DNA of 64,000 nucleotides from the NCBI RefSeq assembly GCF_002797935.1, contig NZ_PGER01000001.1, forward strand, positions 4,960,001 through 5,024,000, written 5' to 3'. The DNA is from Flavobacterium sp. 1 (GTDB taxonomy: Bacteria; Bacteroidota; Bacteroidia; Flavobacteriales; Flavobacteriaceae). A program made the translations under genes and the position numbers. Position 1 is the stretch's first letter; the number at the start of each line of letters is the position of its first letter. Shown here in pieces: positions 43,591 to 53,590 of this stretch. Under the pieces are notes generated by a model. The model made no database searches and was not told where the DNA came from. It saw only the letters and a list, made by a program, of their open reading frames with translations.

Positions 43591-43749
43591 TTTTTCATAA
43601 GACATTTTCAAAACATTGTGGTGAAAAACAGAAATGGGGCTAAAAACCCAACTTGCCGAGAATGAAAAGCAAATAGAGTAATTGCAGCATGCAGATAAAA
43701 AGTCCCTTTGATGATTTGTAAGGATTAATATGTACATTTGGTTTTGAGA

Positions 43750-43835
43750 AAAGTGTGTATTTTATCACACTTATACACCCGATTTTGGGTGGATATGTGT
43801 GACTGTGTCACACATTATACTAGTTAGTGGCAAGC
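43750..43835. repeat. Cluster of three hairpins upstream of a broken gene
   Basis: Three adjacent stems are present: AGTGTG/CACACT (43752-43771), ACACCC/GGGTG (43775-43791) and a perfect 8-bp TGTGTGAC / GTCACACA with a 3-base loop (43796-43814). After these comes ATACTAGTTAGTGGCAAG. They end about 55 bases before the truncated gene at 43889. Such clustered hairpins suggest a mobile-element end or RNA structure rather than a terminator, as no T-run follows. Confidence 0.45.
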
Positions 43836-43888
43836 TTCCCTGAAAACGAAAAATTTAATCTAAAATAAAATGTTTTAAAAAATAAATA

Positions 43889-44122
43889 ATGATTTCAACA
43901 GTTTCAGATTTTATAGAGGAATTTAAAAAAAAAGCTTTATTAAAAATTAAACAAAACGAAAATGACATTACGCATCGTCCAACTATTGGGAATATATTTG
44001 AAGGGTTAACAGCAAATATATTAAACAAAGCAATTTTTAAGGATTTAAACTTAAAAATAGTAAATAATGCGAATCAAGGGTTGAAAATCAATTGCCAAGG
44101 CGACAAAATAAGAAAGAAATAA
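43889..44122 (+). pseudogene. Truncated gene cut by the IS982 copy
   Basis: Only the first 60 or so codons belong to the original gene (ISTVSDFIEEFKKKALLKIK … THRPTIGNIFEGLTANILN … LNLKIVNN). The reading frame then runs into the IS terminal repeat at 44066 and stops at 44120-44122. The PTIGNIFEGLT segment resembles proteins of the DUF6602 type from memory, but this is not secure. The remainder of the gene is not found beyond the IS, where a minus-strand glycosyltransferase gene ends, so it was deleted or displaced. Confidence 0.55.
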
Positions 44123-44998
44123 CTTTCAAATAATTTGTTTTAAAGTCTGAAAATCGGTACATTTAAGGTGTATTCAACGCACTTTTAAACATATGATTAA
44201 CCAGACTAAAGCCCTAAAATTAGTACATATTTATTTAACAATCTGTGATAGATTTGAAAAAGATTTAAAATATACTTGTGAACGATTCAGCAACAACGAT
44301 AAGCCGGATTTAACAGATGAAGAAATTATGACCATTTATTTATTTGCAATTGAGGAAGAACAACAATTTACCGTAAAACAAATTCACAAATTTGCCGGTG
44401 ACTATTTGCGTCTATGGTTTCCAAATCTAGGCTCTTATTCTGCATTTTCAAATAGATTAAATAGATTATCAGAGTCTTTCAAACATTTAGCTGCTAACTT
44501 GATTTCAGAACATTACCCCCAAGAATGCTATTCTGACCAAAGCTTACTGGACTCAATGCCTATTTTACTTGTTCTGGAAAGCGTTCTGGAAAAGTTGCCA
44601 AAGACATACAGATAAAGGATATTGTTCTACAAAAAGCATGTATTACTATGGGGTAAAACTTCATGCGTTAGCTTTTAGACGAGAAAATAGAATTCCTTTT
44701 CCCGAGGAGATACAAATTACTCCAGCATCTGTCAATGATTTAACCGTATTCAAAGAAGTATGGTCAACTAAAGAAGATAGAATCTTTTTTGGTGATAAAA
44801 TCTATCAAAATAAAGAGTTCTTTTCTGATTTTGAGAAAGAAAAAAACTCTGTTTGAATCCTTTTTTAATTGGTTGATTGAAAAAACAAATATTCAAAGAG
44901 CAGGCAAAGTTAGATCCACTAAAGGACTATTAGTACATCTATTTGGGAAGATCGCAGCTGCCTTTATAAACTTAACTTTTTAACCCTTGATTCGCATT
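44066..44998 (+). mobile_element. Degenerate IS982-family insertion sequence
   Basis: The ends are inverted repeats: AATGCGAATCAAGGGTT at 44066-44082 and AACCCTTGATTCGCATT at 44982-44998 (17 bp perfect). Between them is one transposase gene in pieces. Length is about 0.93 kb, slightly short for IS982 because of an internal deletion. It lies at the junction of a truncated plus-strand gene and the 3' end of a minus-strand glycosyltransferase gene. Confidence 0.88.
44193..44981 (+). pseudogene. IS982 transposase remnant
   Basis: The N-terminus is normal (LTDEEIMTIYLFAIEEEQQFTVKQIHKFAGDYLRLWFPNLGSYSAFSNRLNRL), with the first DDE aspartate in DSMPILL. Then the frame is broken near 44565-44590 and again before TDKGYCSTKSMYYYGVKLHALAFRREN, which continues in a second frame to about 44856. 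A gap of about 40 codons is missing between EKEKNSV and ESFFNWLIEKTNIQRAGKVRSTKGL. So it has at least two frameshifts plus an internal deletion, and cannot be active. Confidence 0.88.
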
Positions 44999-45986
44999 AA
45001 TCATTATAAGTATCAAATAAAAACTGCAGGGTTTCATTGATATTATTGGCTTTCATGGTTGGGTACTTTATTGGCGAATCTAGCCAGCTTTCGATGATTA
45101 AATCGAAGTCATCGCCAATATCATACAATACTGGAACGCCCAGTTTTTTGAGCGCCGCCACATTGCATTCTTGCTCATAATGTTTTCGGATAGGAATTGA
45201 AAGTATTTTTTTGCCCAGATATAAGGCTTCAGCAGGTGTTTCGAAGCCTCCACCTGTGATAATTCCTTCACAGTTTATAAGACTTTTGTTGAAGAATGCT
45301 TGATTTACAGGGTAGTAAGTAATGTTTTTTATGGTGTGCTTGGTTTGTACGCTATTTAAAAACCAATGAAATTTTAGATTAGGAAGTTTATTGAAGGCTT
45401 TTTCTAAACAATCCTGCTGAAACGATGGCAGATAGACACTGATATGGCCTTTGTTTTTTGGATCGGCATTTACAATTTCGTCTTTGATAACGGGAGGGAA
45501 AATAAAATCATCATATTTATCAAAATGCAAGCCAATGTTTTTTGGCGAAGGGGCATAATGTTTTAGAATCATTTCGCCCATAAGGTTTTTTTTGTTGGGT
45601 CTGGGAGTTAATGGCGATTGAAAACTGGCTTGATGTCCAAATTGTACGGAATGTACTTTTTGCATTTTGCACGCCAGTGACGTGATGGAATCAAAATCAT
45701 TGATGACTACATCATAGTTTTTTAAAGGCAGTATATTGGCGTCTTTATATATTTGCCTTGGCTTTACATTCTTGGCAATATCCCAGTAATTCAAACCACC
45801 GCATTTGCTGTAATGCAGACTGCATCCCTCGCTTTTGAATTTTATCGGCAAATTAATATCAAGACTGGCATTGTTGCCGCTTAAGAAAAAATCAACCTCC
45901 CCAAATTTTTGCAGATAAGGATATAATTGTATGGCCCTGCTAATGTGTCCGTTGCCTGTTGCCTGAATTGCGTAAAATATTTTCAT
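44997..45986 (-). CDS. Glycosyltransferase (MGDG synthase/GT28-like)
   Basis: A 329-residue GT-B-fold protein. MKIFYAIQATGNGHISRAIQLYPYL starts the Rossmann half. The C-terminal half has GIITGGGFETPAEALYLGKKILSIPIRKHYEQECNVAALKKLG, the nucleotide-sugar-binding pattern of GT28/UGT-type enzymes. ATG at 45986 is chosen over 46034, which lies inside the preceding gene. The stop codon overlaps the last bases of the IS982 repeat, so the native C-terminus may have been altered by the insertion. The LpxH-like gene lies 19 bases upstream, on the same strand. Confidence 0.82.
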   Translation of the reverse strand: MKIFYAIQATGNGHISRAIQLYPYLQKFGEVDFFLSGNNASLDINLPIKFKSEGCSLHYSKCGGLNYWDIAKNVKPRQIYKDANILPLKNYDVVINDFDSITSLACKMQKVHSVQFGHQASFQSPLTPRPNKKNLMGEMILKHYAPSPKNIGLHFDKYDDFIFPPVIKDEIVNADPKNKGHISVYLPSFQQDCLEKAFNKLPNLKFHWFLNSVQTKHTIKNITYYPVNQAFFNKSLINCEGIITGGGFETPAEALYLGKKILSIPIRKHYEQECNVAALKKLGVPVLYDIGDDFDLIIESWLDSPIKYPTMKANNINETLQFLFDTYND

Positions 45987-46005
45987 TGCTTGCTGTTTAG
46001 GGTTC

Positions 46006-46821
46006 TCAGGAAAGAATTTTGTTGACAATGTCATTTATCTCTTTTTCCTCAGTAGAATCAGAGCCTGTGTAGTGTTCTTTTTTATAATGGTAAAGGCTCC
46101 ATTTTTGTTTCTTATATTCTAATGCCGTAAGGTTTTCTATCCAATCACCGCTATTTAAATACAATACTTTTCCGTGTTCATTTTCAATTTCTTTCATTTG
46201 AGGTTTGTGAATGTGTCCGCAAACGACATAACTGTATTTCTTTTGGATGGCGATTTCAGCAGCAGTAGTTTCAAAATTAGATATAAAGGAAACAGCCTTC
46301 TTCACGCTGTCTTTAATCATTTTAGAATAGCTTCTTTTCTCTTTGCCTAAGAGTCCCAAAAACCAGTTTATCAGACTGTTAATCAGAATTAATAAATCAT
46401 AGCCTTTTCCGCCTAGTTTGGCCAATATTTTAGCATAACCCTGAGTCGAAGAATCGAATACGTCTCCGTGAAAAATCCATGTTTTTTTTCCGTCTAAATC
46501 CAGAATAAGTTTATCTACTAATTCGAAATTACCTAGAATAAAATCGGAATATTTACGTAACGCTTCATCGTGATTTCCAGTAATATAGATTACCCGAGTG
46601 CCGAGGTTTGACATTTTTATAATCTGTCTCAATACATTCATGTGTGATGCCGGAAAATAGCTTTTGGTAAAACTCCACATGTCGATGATGTCTCCATTTA
46701 AAACCAATGTGTGAGGGTTTATTGATTTTAAATACTGCAGTAATTCTTTGGCTTGGCATCCGTAAGTTCCTAAGTGGACATCACTTAAAACTACCAGCGG
46801 AATTTTTCTTCGTCTTTTCAT
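46006..46821 (-). CDS. LpxH-like metallophosphoesterase
   Basis: A 271-residue calcineurin-like phosphoesterase. All metal motifs are visible: VVLSDVHLGTYG (D-x-H), LVLNGDIIDMW (G-D), YITGNHDEAL (G-N-H-D), IFHGDVFDSS and VCGHIHKPQM (G-H-x-H). The family includes UDP-2,3-diacylglucosamine diphosphatase LpxH/LpxI-related enzymes and other lipid phosphatases. The pairing with a glycosyltransferase 19 bases downstream suggests a lipid or glycolipid pathway at the inner membrane. Confidence 0.88.
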   Translation of the reverse strand: MKRRRKIPLVVLSDVHLGTYGCQAKELLQYLKSINPHTLVLNGDIIDMWSFTKSYFPASHMNVLRQIIKMSNLGTRVIYITGNHDEALRKYSDFILGNFELVDKLILDLDGKKTWIFHGDVFDSSTQGYAKILAKLGGKGYDLLILINSLINWFLGLLGKEKRSYSKMIKDSVKKAVSFISNFETTAAEIAIQKKYSYVVCGHIHKPQMKEIENEHGKVLYLNSGDWIENLTALEYKKQKWSLYHYKKEHYTGSDSTEEKEINDIVNKILS

Positions 46822-46938
46822 TTTTAGTTTTTACGAAAGTAAAACCGCTATGTTATCCCAATGTGTTCTCAGTATTATTTGTATATAAAAAAACCGTCAG
46901 GTTGAGACGAGACGGTTGATGAAAAAGTTTGACGATAC

Positions 46939-49900
46939 TTATTGAGTGGTTTTTAACCGAATCCCCTTAGTATGACTGGTAAATTCCGGTGCATACATAC
47001 TTTCGATAGTTGAAATTCCGTTAGAGAAATTTCCTGTGTTATTCACTCGGATATCATATTCCAGCACATAAGTCCCTTTGTTTATTTGATCAAAAAAGAA
47101 ATGTGTTGCAGCGTCTTTGGTGCTTTTATAAAATCCTAAACCACCTTTATATTCGAATCCAGATAATACATCTACAGGCTCAAAACAGGAAGCTCGCATA
47201 TCTTTTAAGTGAACAAATTCCATATCCTCTTTGGATGTAATGAGTATTCGAACGGTAACTAAATCTCCAATTTTCAAAACATTCGAAGCTGTGATTTTTT
47301 GTAATTCAGGGCCTTTGTCTGTGTTTTTCTTGACGTATAATTCTTTTGCAATAGACAAATTAGTTCCCGAATTGGTTTTTATTTTGTCCAAATCCTCAAA
47401 ATATTGCCAATAAACTCCACCGTATCCAGGTACTTTCGATTTATTGGTAATAGTTATTGTGGCCATATCTTTTTTGATTTCATCTGCTTTCCAGTTGAGT
47501 TTGATGTAACCTGTTTCGGCTTCTTTTTCATTTTCGGACAGTTTTTTGCTCACTATTTTCTGCTCTCCAATTTGGAAAGTTGTGTTGTCTTTTACGCTCA
47601 GCCAATCAGAACCCTGCATCAGTAAAGCATAAACTGCTTCGGTGGTTGCTTTTGTGGTTGACCAGTTTTTGGTTTGTTTGTTCTTGATTAACCAAACTTT
47701 CATTGCATCGACAGATTTTGTATCGTTATTAATTTCTGAAAAAGCTTCAATCAGTAATGCTTGAGTTTCTATAGGCGCCTGATACCAATACCAGCCTGCT
47801 TTGTTTGCAATCCAATACATGCCCCAATCTTCGTTATTGGAAGCCGTTTCTTTTAGACTTTCAAGAATTTTTCTGGAAGCAGTTGTCTCTCCAAAACGAT
47901 TCAATACCAAAGCAGTCATCCCTTTTTCATACAAAGAATAGTTTAGCCAATTTTCCTTGGCAGTTTCTAAATAGCGTTTGGTTACTTTCTTTAAAGTATC
48001 GGAAAGCGGATAGTCTTTTAGATAAAAACTGCGCGTATAGAGATAATGCAAATCAGAATTAGGATTTATCCAAATCAATTTATCAGTTGCTTTCAAGTTT
48101 TTGGTTCTTGCGTTATGATATTCTAAAAATTTGCTGTCTATAAACGGAATTCCTTTTTTGGAAATCTCATCTATTTTTTCAATAGTTGCATCATCAGAAT
48201 TTAATTTTTTCAAATGCCCTAATCCAGCTAAAATATGTCGGGTGATGTATTCGTTTTCATCGCTTCCGTCAAACCAGGCAAAACCTCCTGAAGGTTTTTG
48301 TTTTTGTTTTAATTTGTCAAAAGCGGCCTGTTGCGAAGTTTTCATTTTTTCTAAATCAAAGAGTAAAGCCAGATTTTTTTTCTTTTCGTCTTCACTTTGT
48401 GTATCGTTGAGCCAAGGCGTTTCTGCAAGAATAATTGATTTTAGTTCTTCATTTTCTTCCAGTTTGGAATTTAGTTTTCCATTTTTTCTCCAACTTTCAA
48501 AGACGGTAGCTATTTTTGGATTGCTATTAATGATTTTGTTAGCCAATGCATTTGCATAAAAACGAGCGAAAGTCTGTTCGGCACATTCGTGTTCGTATTC
48601 CATCAAGTAGGGCAAGGATTGAATCGCAAACCACGATGGATTCGATGTATATTCTAATGTAAATTGATGATTTTTTAAAGTGGTAGAATTGTTGTTTTTT
48701 AGATTATCAAACATGTATTCTTTCTTTGAATTCTCACGAACCCAAATTGGGATACTTTCGGTAACCAGCATATTGTTTGTCAAAACTGGCAAGATGTTTT
48801 CTTCTCCATCAGAGAAATTTCCAGCTTTTGCCAAAATTTTATATTGAACCCCTTGCAGTCCTTCGGGAATAGTAATTGTCCAACTGGCAGTTGTATTTCC
48901 GAAAGAAGCAATCGTAAAGTTTTTGATGTTTTTTGCATTCAACATTTTTGCATCTATTGGCTGCATAGTTGTCGCATCAAAAAGCAGTAAAATAGCAATT
49001 CCTGTTTTCGCTCCATTGGTCATATTCGAGATTTTCGCACTGATAACGATGGTGTCTTTTTCTCTAAAAAAACGAGGGAAGTTAGGCGTAATCATTAGTT
49101 CTTTTTGAGTAATAACACTTTTTTCCAAATAGCCAGTTACAGCGTCTTTGTTGTGTGCCAATAGACGAAGTTTCCAAGCCGTTAAAGCTTCTGGAGAAGT
49201 AAAACCAAAACTCACTTTACCTTTCGCATCTGTTTTTAGATTTGGAAGAAAAAAAGCAGTTTCAGAGAGGTTTTTTCTAGCTTTTACTTGAGTTAATGCT
49301 TCTAATGATTTTTTTGTTGTGATGATGATTACGCCGTTTGCGCCTTTGCTTCCGTATAAAGCAGTGGCTTTGGCATCTTTTAAAATATCTATCGAAAGAA
49401 TATCCGATGGAGTTATTAATTGTACTTGTTCAAAAGGCATAGGTTCTCCATCTACAATGTACAGCGGATTAACATTTTTTCCATTAATTGATGTGCTTTT
49501 GATTGTGATCCCAGATGCTTTGTCTTCAAGGTTCATTTCTATGCCGGCTAAACTATGAACAGATGTGTCTTCTTCGATAACTTCAACAGTTGCCGCAGTC
49601 AGACTTTTCTTTTTCATTGCCCCATAACCTGTAACAACAACTTCTTGTAATGAAGAATCTTCTTGCTCCAGCTGAATTTCTAACTTATTGGAATAGACGC
49701 TAATGGTTTTTGTTTTAAGACCCATATAGGAAATTTTTAATATTTCTCCAATTGCAGCTTCAATTTCATAAAAACCGTCAAAATCGGTTGAAGTGATTCG
49801 TTGTGTTCTATCTATTGAGATACTTACCCCAGGTAAGGGAAGTCCGGTGTTATCAGTGATAATGCCCGAAATTAATTTGGCATTGAGCGGTTTTTTTGTT

Positions 49901-52900
49901 TTTTTAGTGAGCTGTTTTTGGTATTCTCTTTGCTGATGCACAGAATACGTTTCATTAAAGTCAAATCCAAACCAAATTAATTTGGTGGTTTCATTATTAA
50001 GTTCCACTCTTTTTAAATAAGGATTGAGATTACGGATTGATGAGCTGGTCTTGTCAAATCCTATAGGGTATCTATTATTCAATCCATTGTAGTTGTATTC
50101 ATAAAAGGTTAAACTCTGCCAATTTTCTTTCGTAAATTGATCCAAAGAACTGTCATACATTGATGCCAGTATTTCGAATTCTTTTGCAGTATTGGTAGCA
50201 TTAAGTTTAAAAGACCAATTTTCAGCACTTCCGGGCTGTATTTTGTTTCTGAAACTTTCTATGCTAAAATCTAATTTAGGTTCTTCTTCTTTTAAAGTAA
50301 CAACTAAATTTTGGGTATAGGTTTGGTTTTCGAAAACACTATCAAAACCGATATTTACGAAATTTTTAAATTCATTCCCTAATGGAATTTTTACAATGGC
50401 TTGATTGTTTTTTAAAATTGTATTTTCTTCAAAAAACAGTTTACTATTGTAATTCCCAGTTGTGGTTAAGAAAAGTTCGGGAATGACGGATTTTAATTGT
50501 ACCAATATAAAACCGTCTTTTTTAGGGTCATTATTGAGTTGTTTTAAAGTAATCAGTTTGCTCGGATTTAGAGTGTCTTTACTTTGGGCAATTTCAAAAA
50601 TCGTACTGACAGTGATTGGGTTATCAAATTTATCTTTTGCCGTAAAATCAACTTTGTATTTTCCAGATTTGTAATCAGAAATGAAATCAAGAGGAATGGA
50701 TTTGTCTTTTTCAGTATTTACGGATTTTGTAAAAACCAAATTGCCTTGCTCAAATAGGAAGTCTGTTTTTTCATTGATTTCGTAAGGGAAAAGATGATTA
50801 AAATCTTGATCAGAAATACTTTTTATTTCAGGGATACTCCAAACTCTAGGTTTGAATTTCGAACTATTTTCTTTTAGAAGATATAATTTTATTTCACCTT
50901 TAACAGCTATAAATTGTTCATTTAGATTAGAGCTATTGAGCAGGATTTCATTTTTGTCTTTAGTTTCTATTCTTTTTGGGATTGTAGCTTTTAGTTTCAA
51001 AGCGTGATATCCAATGTTAATTTCAAAAAGGGTTGAATGAGTTTCTCCATTCAAATCAGTAACATCTATCTTTACTCGATATACAAAAATAGGCAGTTTT
51101 TCTTTATTCACCTGGTCATCTGGTACTGCATTAAACTTAATATAGAATTTACCTGTGGAATCAGTTTTTGTTTCTCCGGTAGCGATATTAGCCGAAAGCC
51201 CTTTCCAAGTATAACTCACACCATTTGTAGTATATGTTTCTCGAATTATGTGATAATTTACTTTGGCATCCGTTATGTTGCTTCCTGCAAACGCTTTTGC
51301 ACTTCCATTTATAGTAATTATCTGGTTGATTTGATAGCTTTCCTTGCTTTGGTCAAATGTGACTTCAAACTTTGGTTGCTTGTATTCCTCCACTTTGAAT
51401 ACTTGTCTCGAGGACTCAAAATTCACATTGTCCCAAAATGGATTTTCATCTTTAGTTTTGATGAGGATAAAGTAATTTTCTGAATTTTCTGGTTTTGTTG
51501 CTTCAATGAAAAAATTCCCTGTTATCCCTGTTTTTGGCAAAACAAATTCTCCCCAAAAGGAACCAAAGTCATTGGTTGTAACTTTGATTGTTTTAATTTC
51601 TTTGTAGTTGGCATCTTTTAATGTAACCTTGAAATCGGTCTTTGGGATGATAACTGTTGTATTTTGTCTTTTCTGAATGGCTATTCCTTTGAAAAAAACG
51701 GTTTGCCCTGGGCGATAAATGGCTCGGTCTAAGTAGAATTCTACTTTTCCTTTGAAGTTTTCATCTTCGTCTTTTTTAGAATAATCAATGCCGTATGCAA
51801 CGTAGTTTTTACTAATTAAAATGGTGTCATTAGCAGTGGTTAATAGAATAGGGAAATTATTGGAATAGCTGTTGGTGCCCTCTTTTTGTTTATATGTTGC
51901 CAAACCGTCAGTATTGGTTTTCATTTCAAAATAGGCTGATTTTAAAATGACATTTTCCATCGGTTTACCTGTTTTTCTGTCGAGAACAGTGTAGTATTCA
52001 GTACCAGCTTTTGCATTTGCCAGGACCGAAATATTAGAAACGGTGATGGTTTCGTAGCCATAACCTTTTTTGTCTTTGGAATTGGTTTCGCTTTCAAAAT
52101 AAACCAAATAACTGCCAGTTTCTAACTGTGGTAAAACGACTTCGGTGGTATATTCGAAATAATCTTTTTTGTCAATGAGTTCGTAACTTTTTTTGATTAA
52201 TGGCTTTTTATTAGTTACAATTTGGGTAGCCAAACTGTCACGTTTGTGGGGTATGTTATAGAATTCGGCAATTTTGCTGTAATTTATTTTAAAAATAGAA
52301 ATCGTTAAATTGTTTGTGTTTTTATATCGAATAAAAGCTCTAGCGTTTTCTTTATTATAAATGTATTTTTGAAGTTCAACTTGAATGTTTTTTGAAAGCA
52401 GTTCTTCTTTTTTTTGAATAGCCAATTTGTAGGCGTTCGAATTATTTGTAATTGTCAAAATACTTTCTAATTCAGAAATCGCTTTGGTGTTGTAATCAGG
52501 ATGAATTTCTTTGGAAGCTAATTTGGCGTAAACAGTTGCTTTTTCTAATTGAATTTTTTGCAGTTGAATTGCTTCTTTTGTTTCTTTTTCCAAAGTAATT
52601 AGAGCATTTAACAACTCTTCATTTGATTTTATGAGGAATTGTGAACAAAATAAAATGCGTTCCAATTTGTTTTCGAAAGTTGGAGAATCAGTTTCTAATT
52701 TTTGATAAAAGGAAAGTACTTTTTTTAGGTCTTTATCTTTGATGAAATCCAAGTTTAATTTTGTGAATTCATCAGTACTCCCCAAAAGAGTGTTTTTTTG
52801 ACCTTCATATTCTTTGGGTTGAAACTGCCATTCATTTATTTTGGATTTATAAAAAACAATGTTTTCTTTTAGCAAATAATCATACAGATTTTCTTTTTTG

Positions 52901-53433
52901 AATTTTTCTAAAGTTAAAAAATCAAAAATTGCTTCGTAATTGGTTAAAGGAGTTGCTTTTAAAACAGCTTCGTTTTCAAGTGTTTTTTCAAAAGTTAAAT
53001 TAATTTGAGTGTTAAAATCGTTTTGGTTCCATGTCAAAAAATCTTCATCCAGAATGGTTGTGTTAGTCCTGCTCCGAATAGTGTAGCCGTTTCTGTCAAG
53101 ATACTCACTCAAACATTTCCCATAAACGAAATTCAAAATTGCTTGCGAAGGAATGCTGACTTGCTTGATTTGCGTTTTTAAATTATTTAAAATTTTGGCT
53201 TGCGCATTTTCATCAACTACTTGTAAATATTTGGAAGAATAAAAAAAACATTTAATGATTTGTACTTCCTCTTTTTTGGAAACTGCCTTTTTGTAGATTT
53301 TGGCAACAATTTCATTGGCAGTTTTTATTTTGCCTTCATTTTCGTTCTTGACAACCTTATTCCAATCCTTTTCATATTGTTGGGCAAATAGTGAAGTTGA
53401 TATAAAAAGAAAGGCTAAATAAAAATTTTTCAT
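46939..53433 (-). CDS. Giant alpha-2-macroglobulin family protein with internal CarboxypepD_reg and TonB-plug module
   Basis: A 2164-residue exported protein (signal peptide 1-18 ending SLFAQ). Order: N-terminal helical region with MG domains; MG2-like YLDRAIYRPGQTVFFKG (about 570-590); further MG strands; CarboxypepD_reg-like domain ISGIITDNTGLPLPGVSISID (about 1180-1260); SusC-style EVVVTGYGAMKKKSLTAATV then plug domain PLYIVDGEPMPF … SIDILKDAKATALYGSKGANGVIIITTKK (about 1290-1378). The A2M core follows, with a thioester CAEQ at Cys1617 and a C-terminal receptor-like domain. No beta-barrel follows the plug. A2Ms trap proteases in the periplasm or at the surface; how the plug contributes is unknown. 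Confidence 0.9.
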   Translation of the reverse strand: MKNFYLAFLFISTSLFAQQYEKDWNKVVKNENEGKIKTANEIVAKIYKKAVSKKEEVQIIKCFFYSSKYLQVVDENAQAKILNNLKTQIKQVSIPSQAILNFVYGKCLSEYLDRNGYTIRSRTNTTILDEDFLTWNQNDFNTQINLTFEKTLENEAVLKATPLTNYEAIFDFLTLEKFKKENLYDYLLKENIVFYKSKINEWQFQPKEYEGQKNTLLGSTDEFTKLNLDFIKDKDLKKVLSFYQKLETDSPTFENKLERILFCSQFLIKSNEELLNALITLEKETKEAIQLQKIQLEKATVYAKLASKEIHPDYNTKAISELESILTITNNSNAYKLAIQKKEELLSKNIQVELQKYIYNKENARAFIRYKNTNNLTISIFKINYSKIAEFYNIPHKRDSLATQIVTNKKPLIKKSYELIDKKDYFEYTTEVVLPQLETGSYLVYFESETNSKDKKGYGYETITVSNISVLANAKAGTEYYTVLDRKTGKPMENVILKSAYFEMKTNTDGLATYKQKEGTNSYSNNFPILLTTANDTILISKNYVAYGIDYSKKDEDENFKGKVEFYLDRAIYRPGQTVFFKGIAIQKRQNTTVIIPKTDFKVTLKDANYKEIKTIKVTTNDFGSFWGEFVLPKTGITGNFFIEATKPENSENYFILIKTKDENPFWDNVNFESSRQVFKVEEYKQPKFEVTFDQSKESYQINQIITINGSAKAFAGSNITDAKVNYHIIRETYTTNGVSYTWKGLSANIATGETKTDSTGKFYIKFNAVPDDQVNKEKLPIFVYRVKIDVTDLNGETHSTLFEINIGYHALKLKATIPKRIETKDKNEILLNSSNLNEQFIAVKGEIKLYLLKENSSKFKPRVWSIPEIKSISDQDFNHLFPYEINEKTDFLFEQGNLVFTKSVNTEKDKSIPLDFISDYKSGKYKVDFTAKDKFDNPITVSTIFEIAQSKDTLNPSKLITLKQLNNDPKKDGFILVQLKSVIPELFLTTTGNYNSKLFFEENTILKNNQAIVKIPLGNEFKNFVNIGFDSVFENQTYTQNLVVTLKEEEPKLDFSIESFRNKIQPGSAENWSFKLNATNTAKEFEILASMYDSSLDQFTKENWQSLTFYEYNYNGLNNRYPIGFDKTSSSIRNLNPYLKRVELNNETTKLIWFGFDFNETYSVHQQREYQKQLTKKTKKPLNAKLISGIITDNTGLPLPGVSISIDRTQRITSTDFDGFYEIEAAIGEILKISYMGLKTKTISVYSNKLEIQLEQEDSSLQEVVVTGYGAMKKKSLTAATVEVIEEDTSVHSLAGIEMNLEDKASGITIKSTSINGKNVNPLYIVDGEPMPFEQVQLITPSDILSIDILKDAKATALYGSKGANGVIIITTKKSLEALTQVKARKNLSETAFFLPNLKTDAKGKVSFGFTSPEALTAWKLRLLAHNKDAVTGYLEKSVITQKELMITPNFPRFFREKDTIVISAKISNMTNGAKTGIAILLLFDATTMQPIDAKMLNAKNIKNFTIASFGNTTASWTITIPEGLQGVQYKILAKAGNFSDGEENILPVLTNNMLVTESIPIWVRENSKKEYMFDNLKNNNSTTLKNHQFTLEYTSNPSWFAIQSLPYLMEYEHECAEQTFARFYANALANKIINSNPKIATVFESWRKNGKLNSKLEENEELKSIILAETPWLNDTQSEDEKKKNLALLFDLEKMKTSQQAAFDKLKQKQKPSGGFAWFDGSDENEYITRHILAGLGHLKKLNSDDATIEKIDEISKKGIPFIDSKFLEYHNARTKNLKATDKLIWINPNSDLHYLYTRSFYLKDYPLSDTLKKVTKRYLETAKENWLNYSLYEKGMTALVLNRFGETTASRKILESLKETASNNEDWGMYWIANKAGWYWYQAPIETQALLIEAFSEINNDTKSVDAMKVWLIKNKQTKNWSTTKATTEAVYALLMQGSDWLSVKDNTTFQIGEQKIVSKKLSENEKEAETGYIKLNWKADEIKKDMATITITNKSKVPGYGGVYWQYFEDLDKIKTNSGTNLSIAKELYVKKNTDKGPELQKITASNVLKIGDLVTVRILITSKEDMEFVHLKDMRASCFEPVDVLSGFEYKGGLGFYKSTKDAATHFFFDQINKGTYVLEYDIRVNNTGNFSNGISTIESMYAPEFTSHTKGIRLKTTQ

Positions 53434-53590
53434 GAGGGATTTTATCTAAATGATTTTCGTACAAATTACTGCTTTTTTGGTTAAAACCAAATGATTATTT
53501 TTTCAATATCTTTGAGACTCCCAGTTTTTGTTTTCTAAGAAATGCAGTTGTATTTTCTGTCTGGCAAAAGCAATTTTTAGTAATCGATAA

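Noticed and set aside
43889..44122. A complete small gene of 77 codons
   Set aside because: The last codons lie inside the IS982 terminal repeat, so the product is a truncated protein with an artificial tail.
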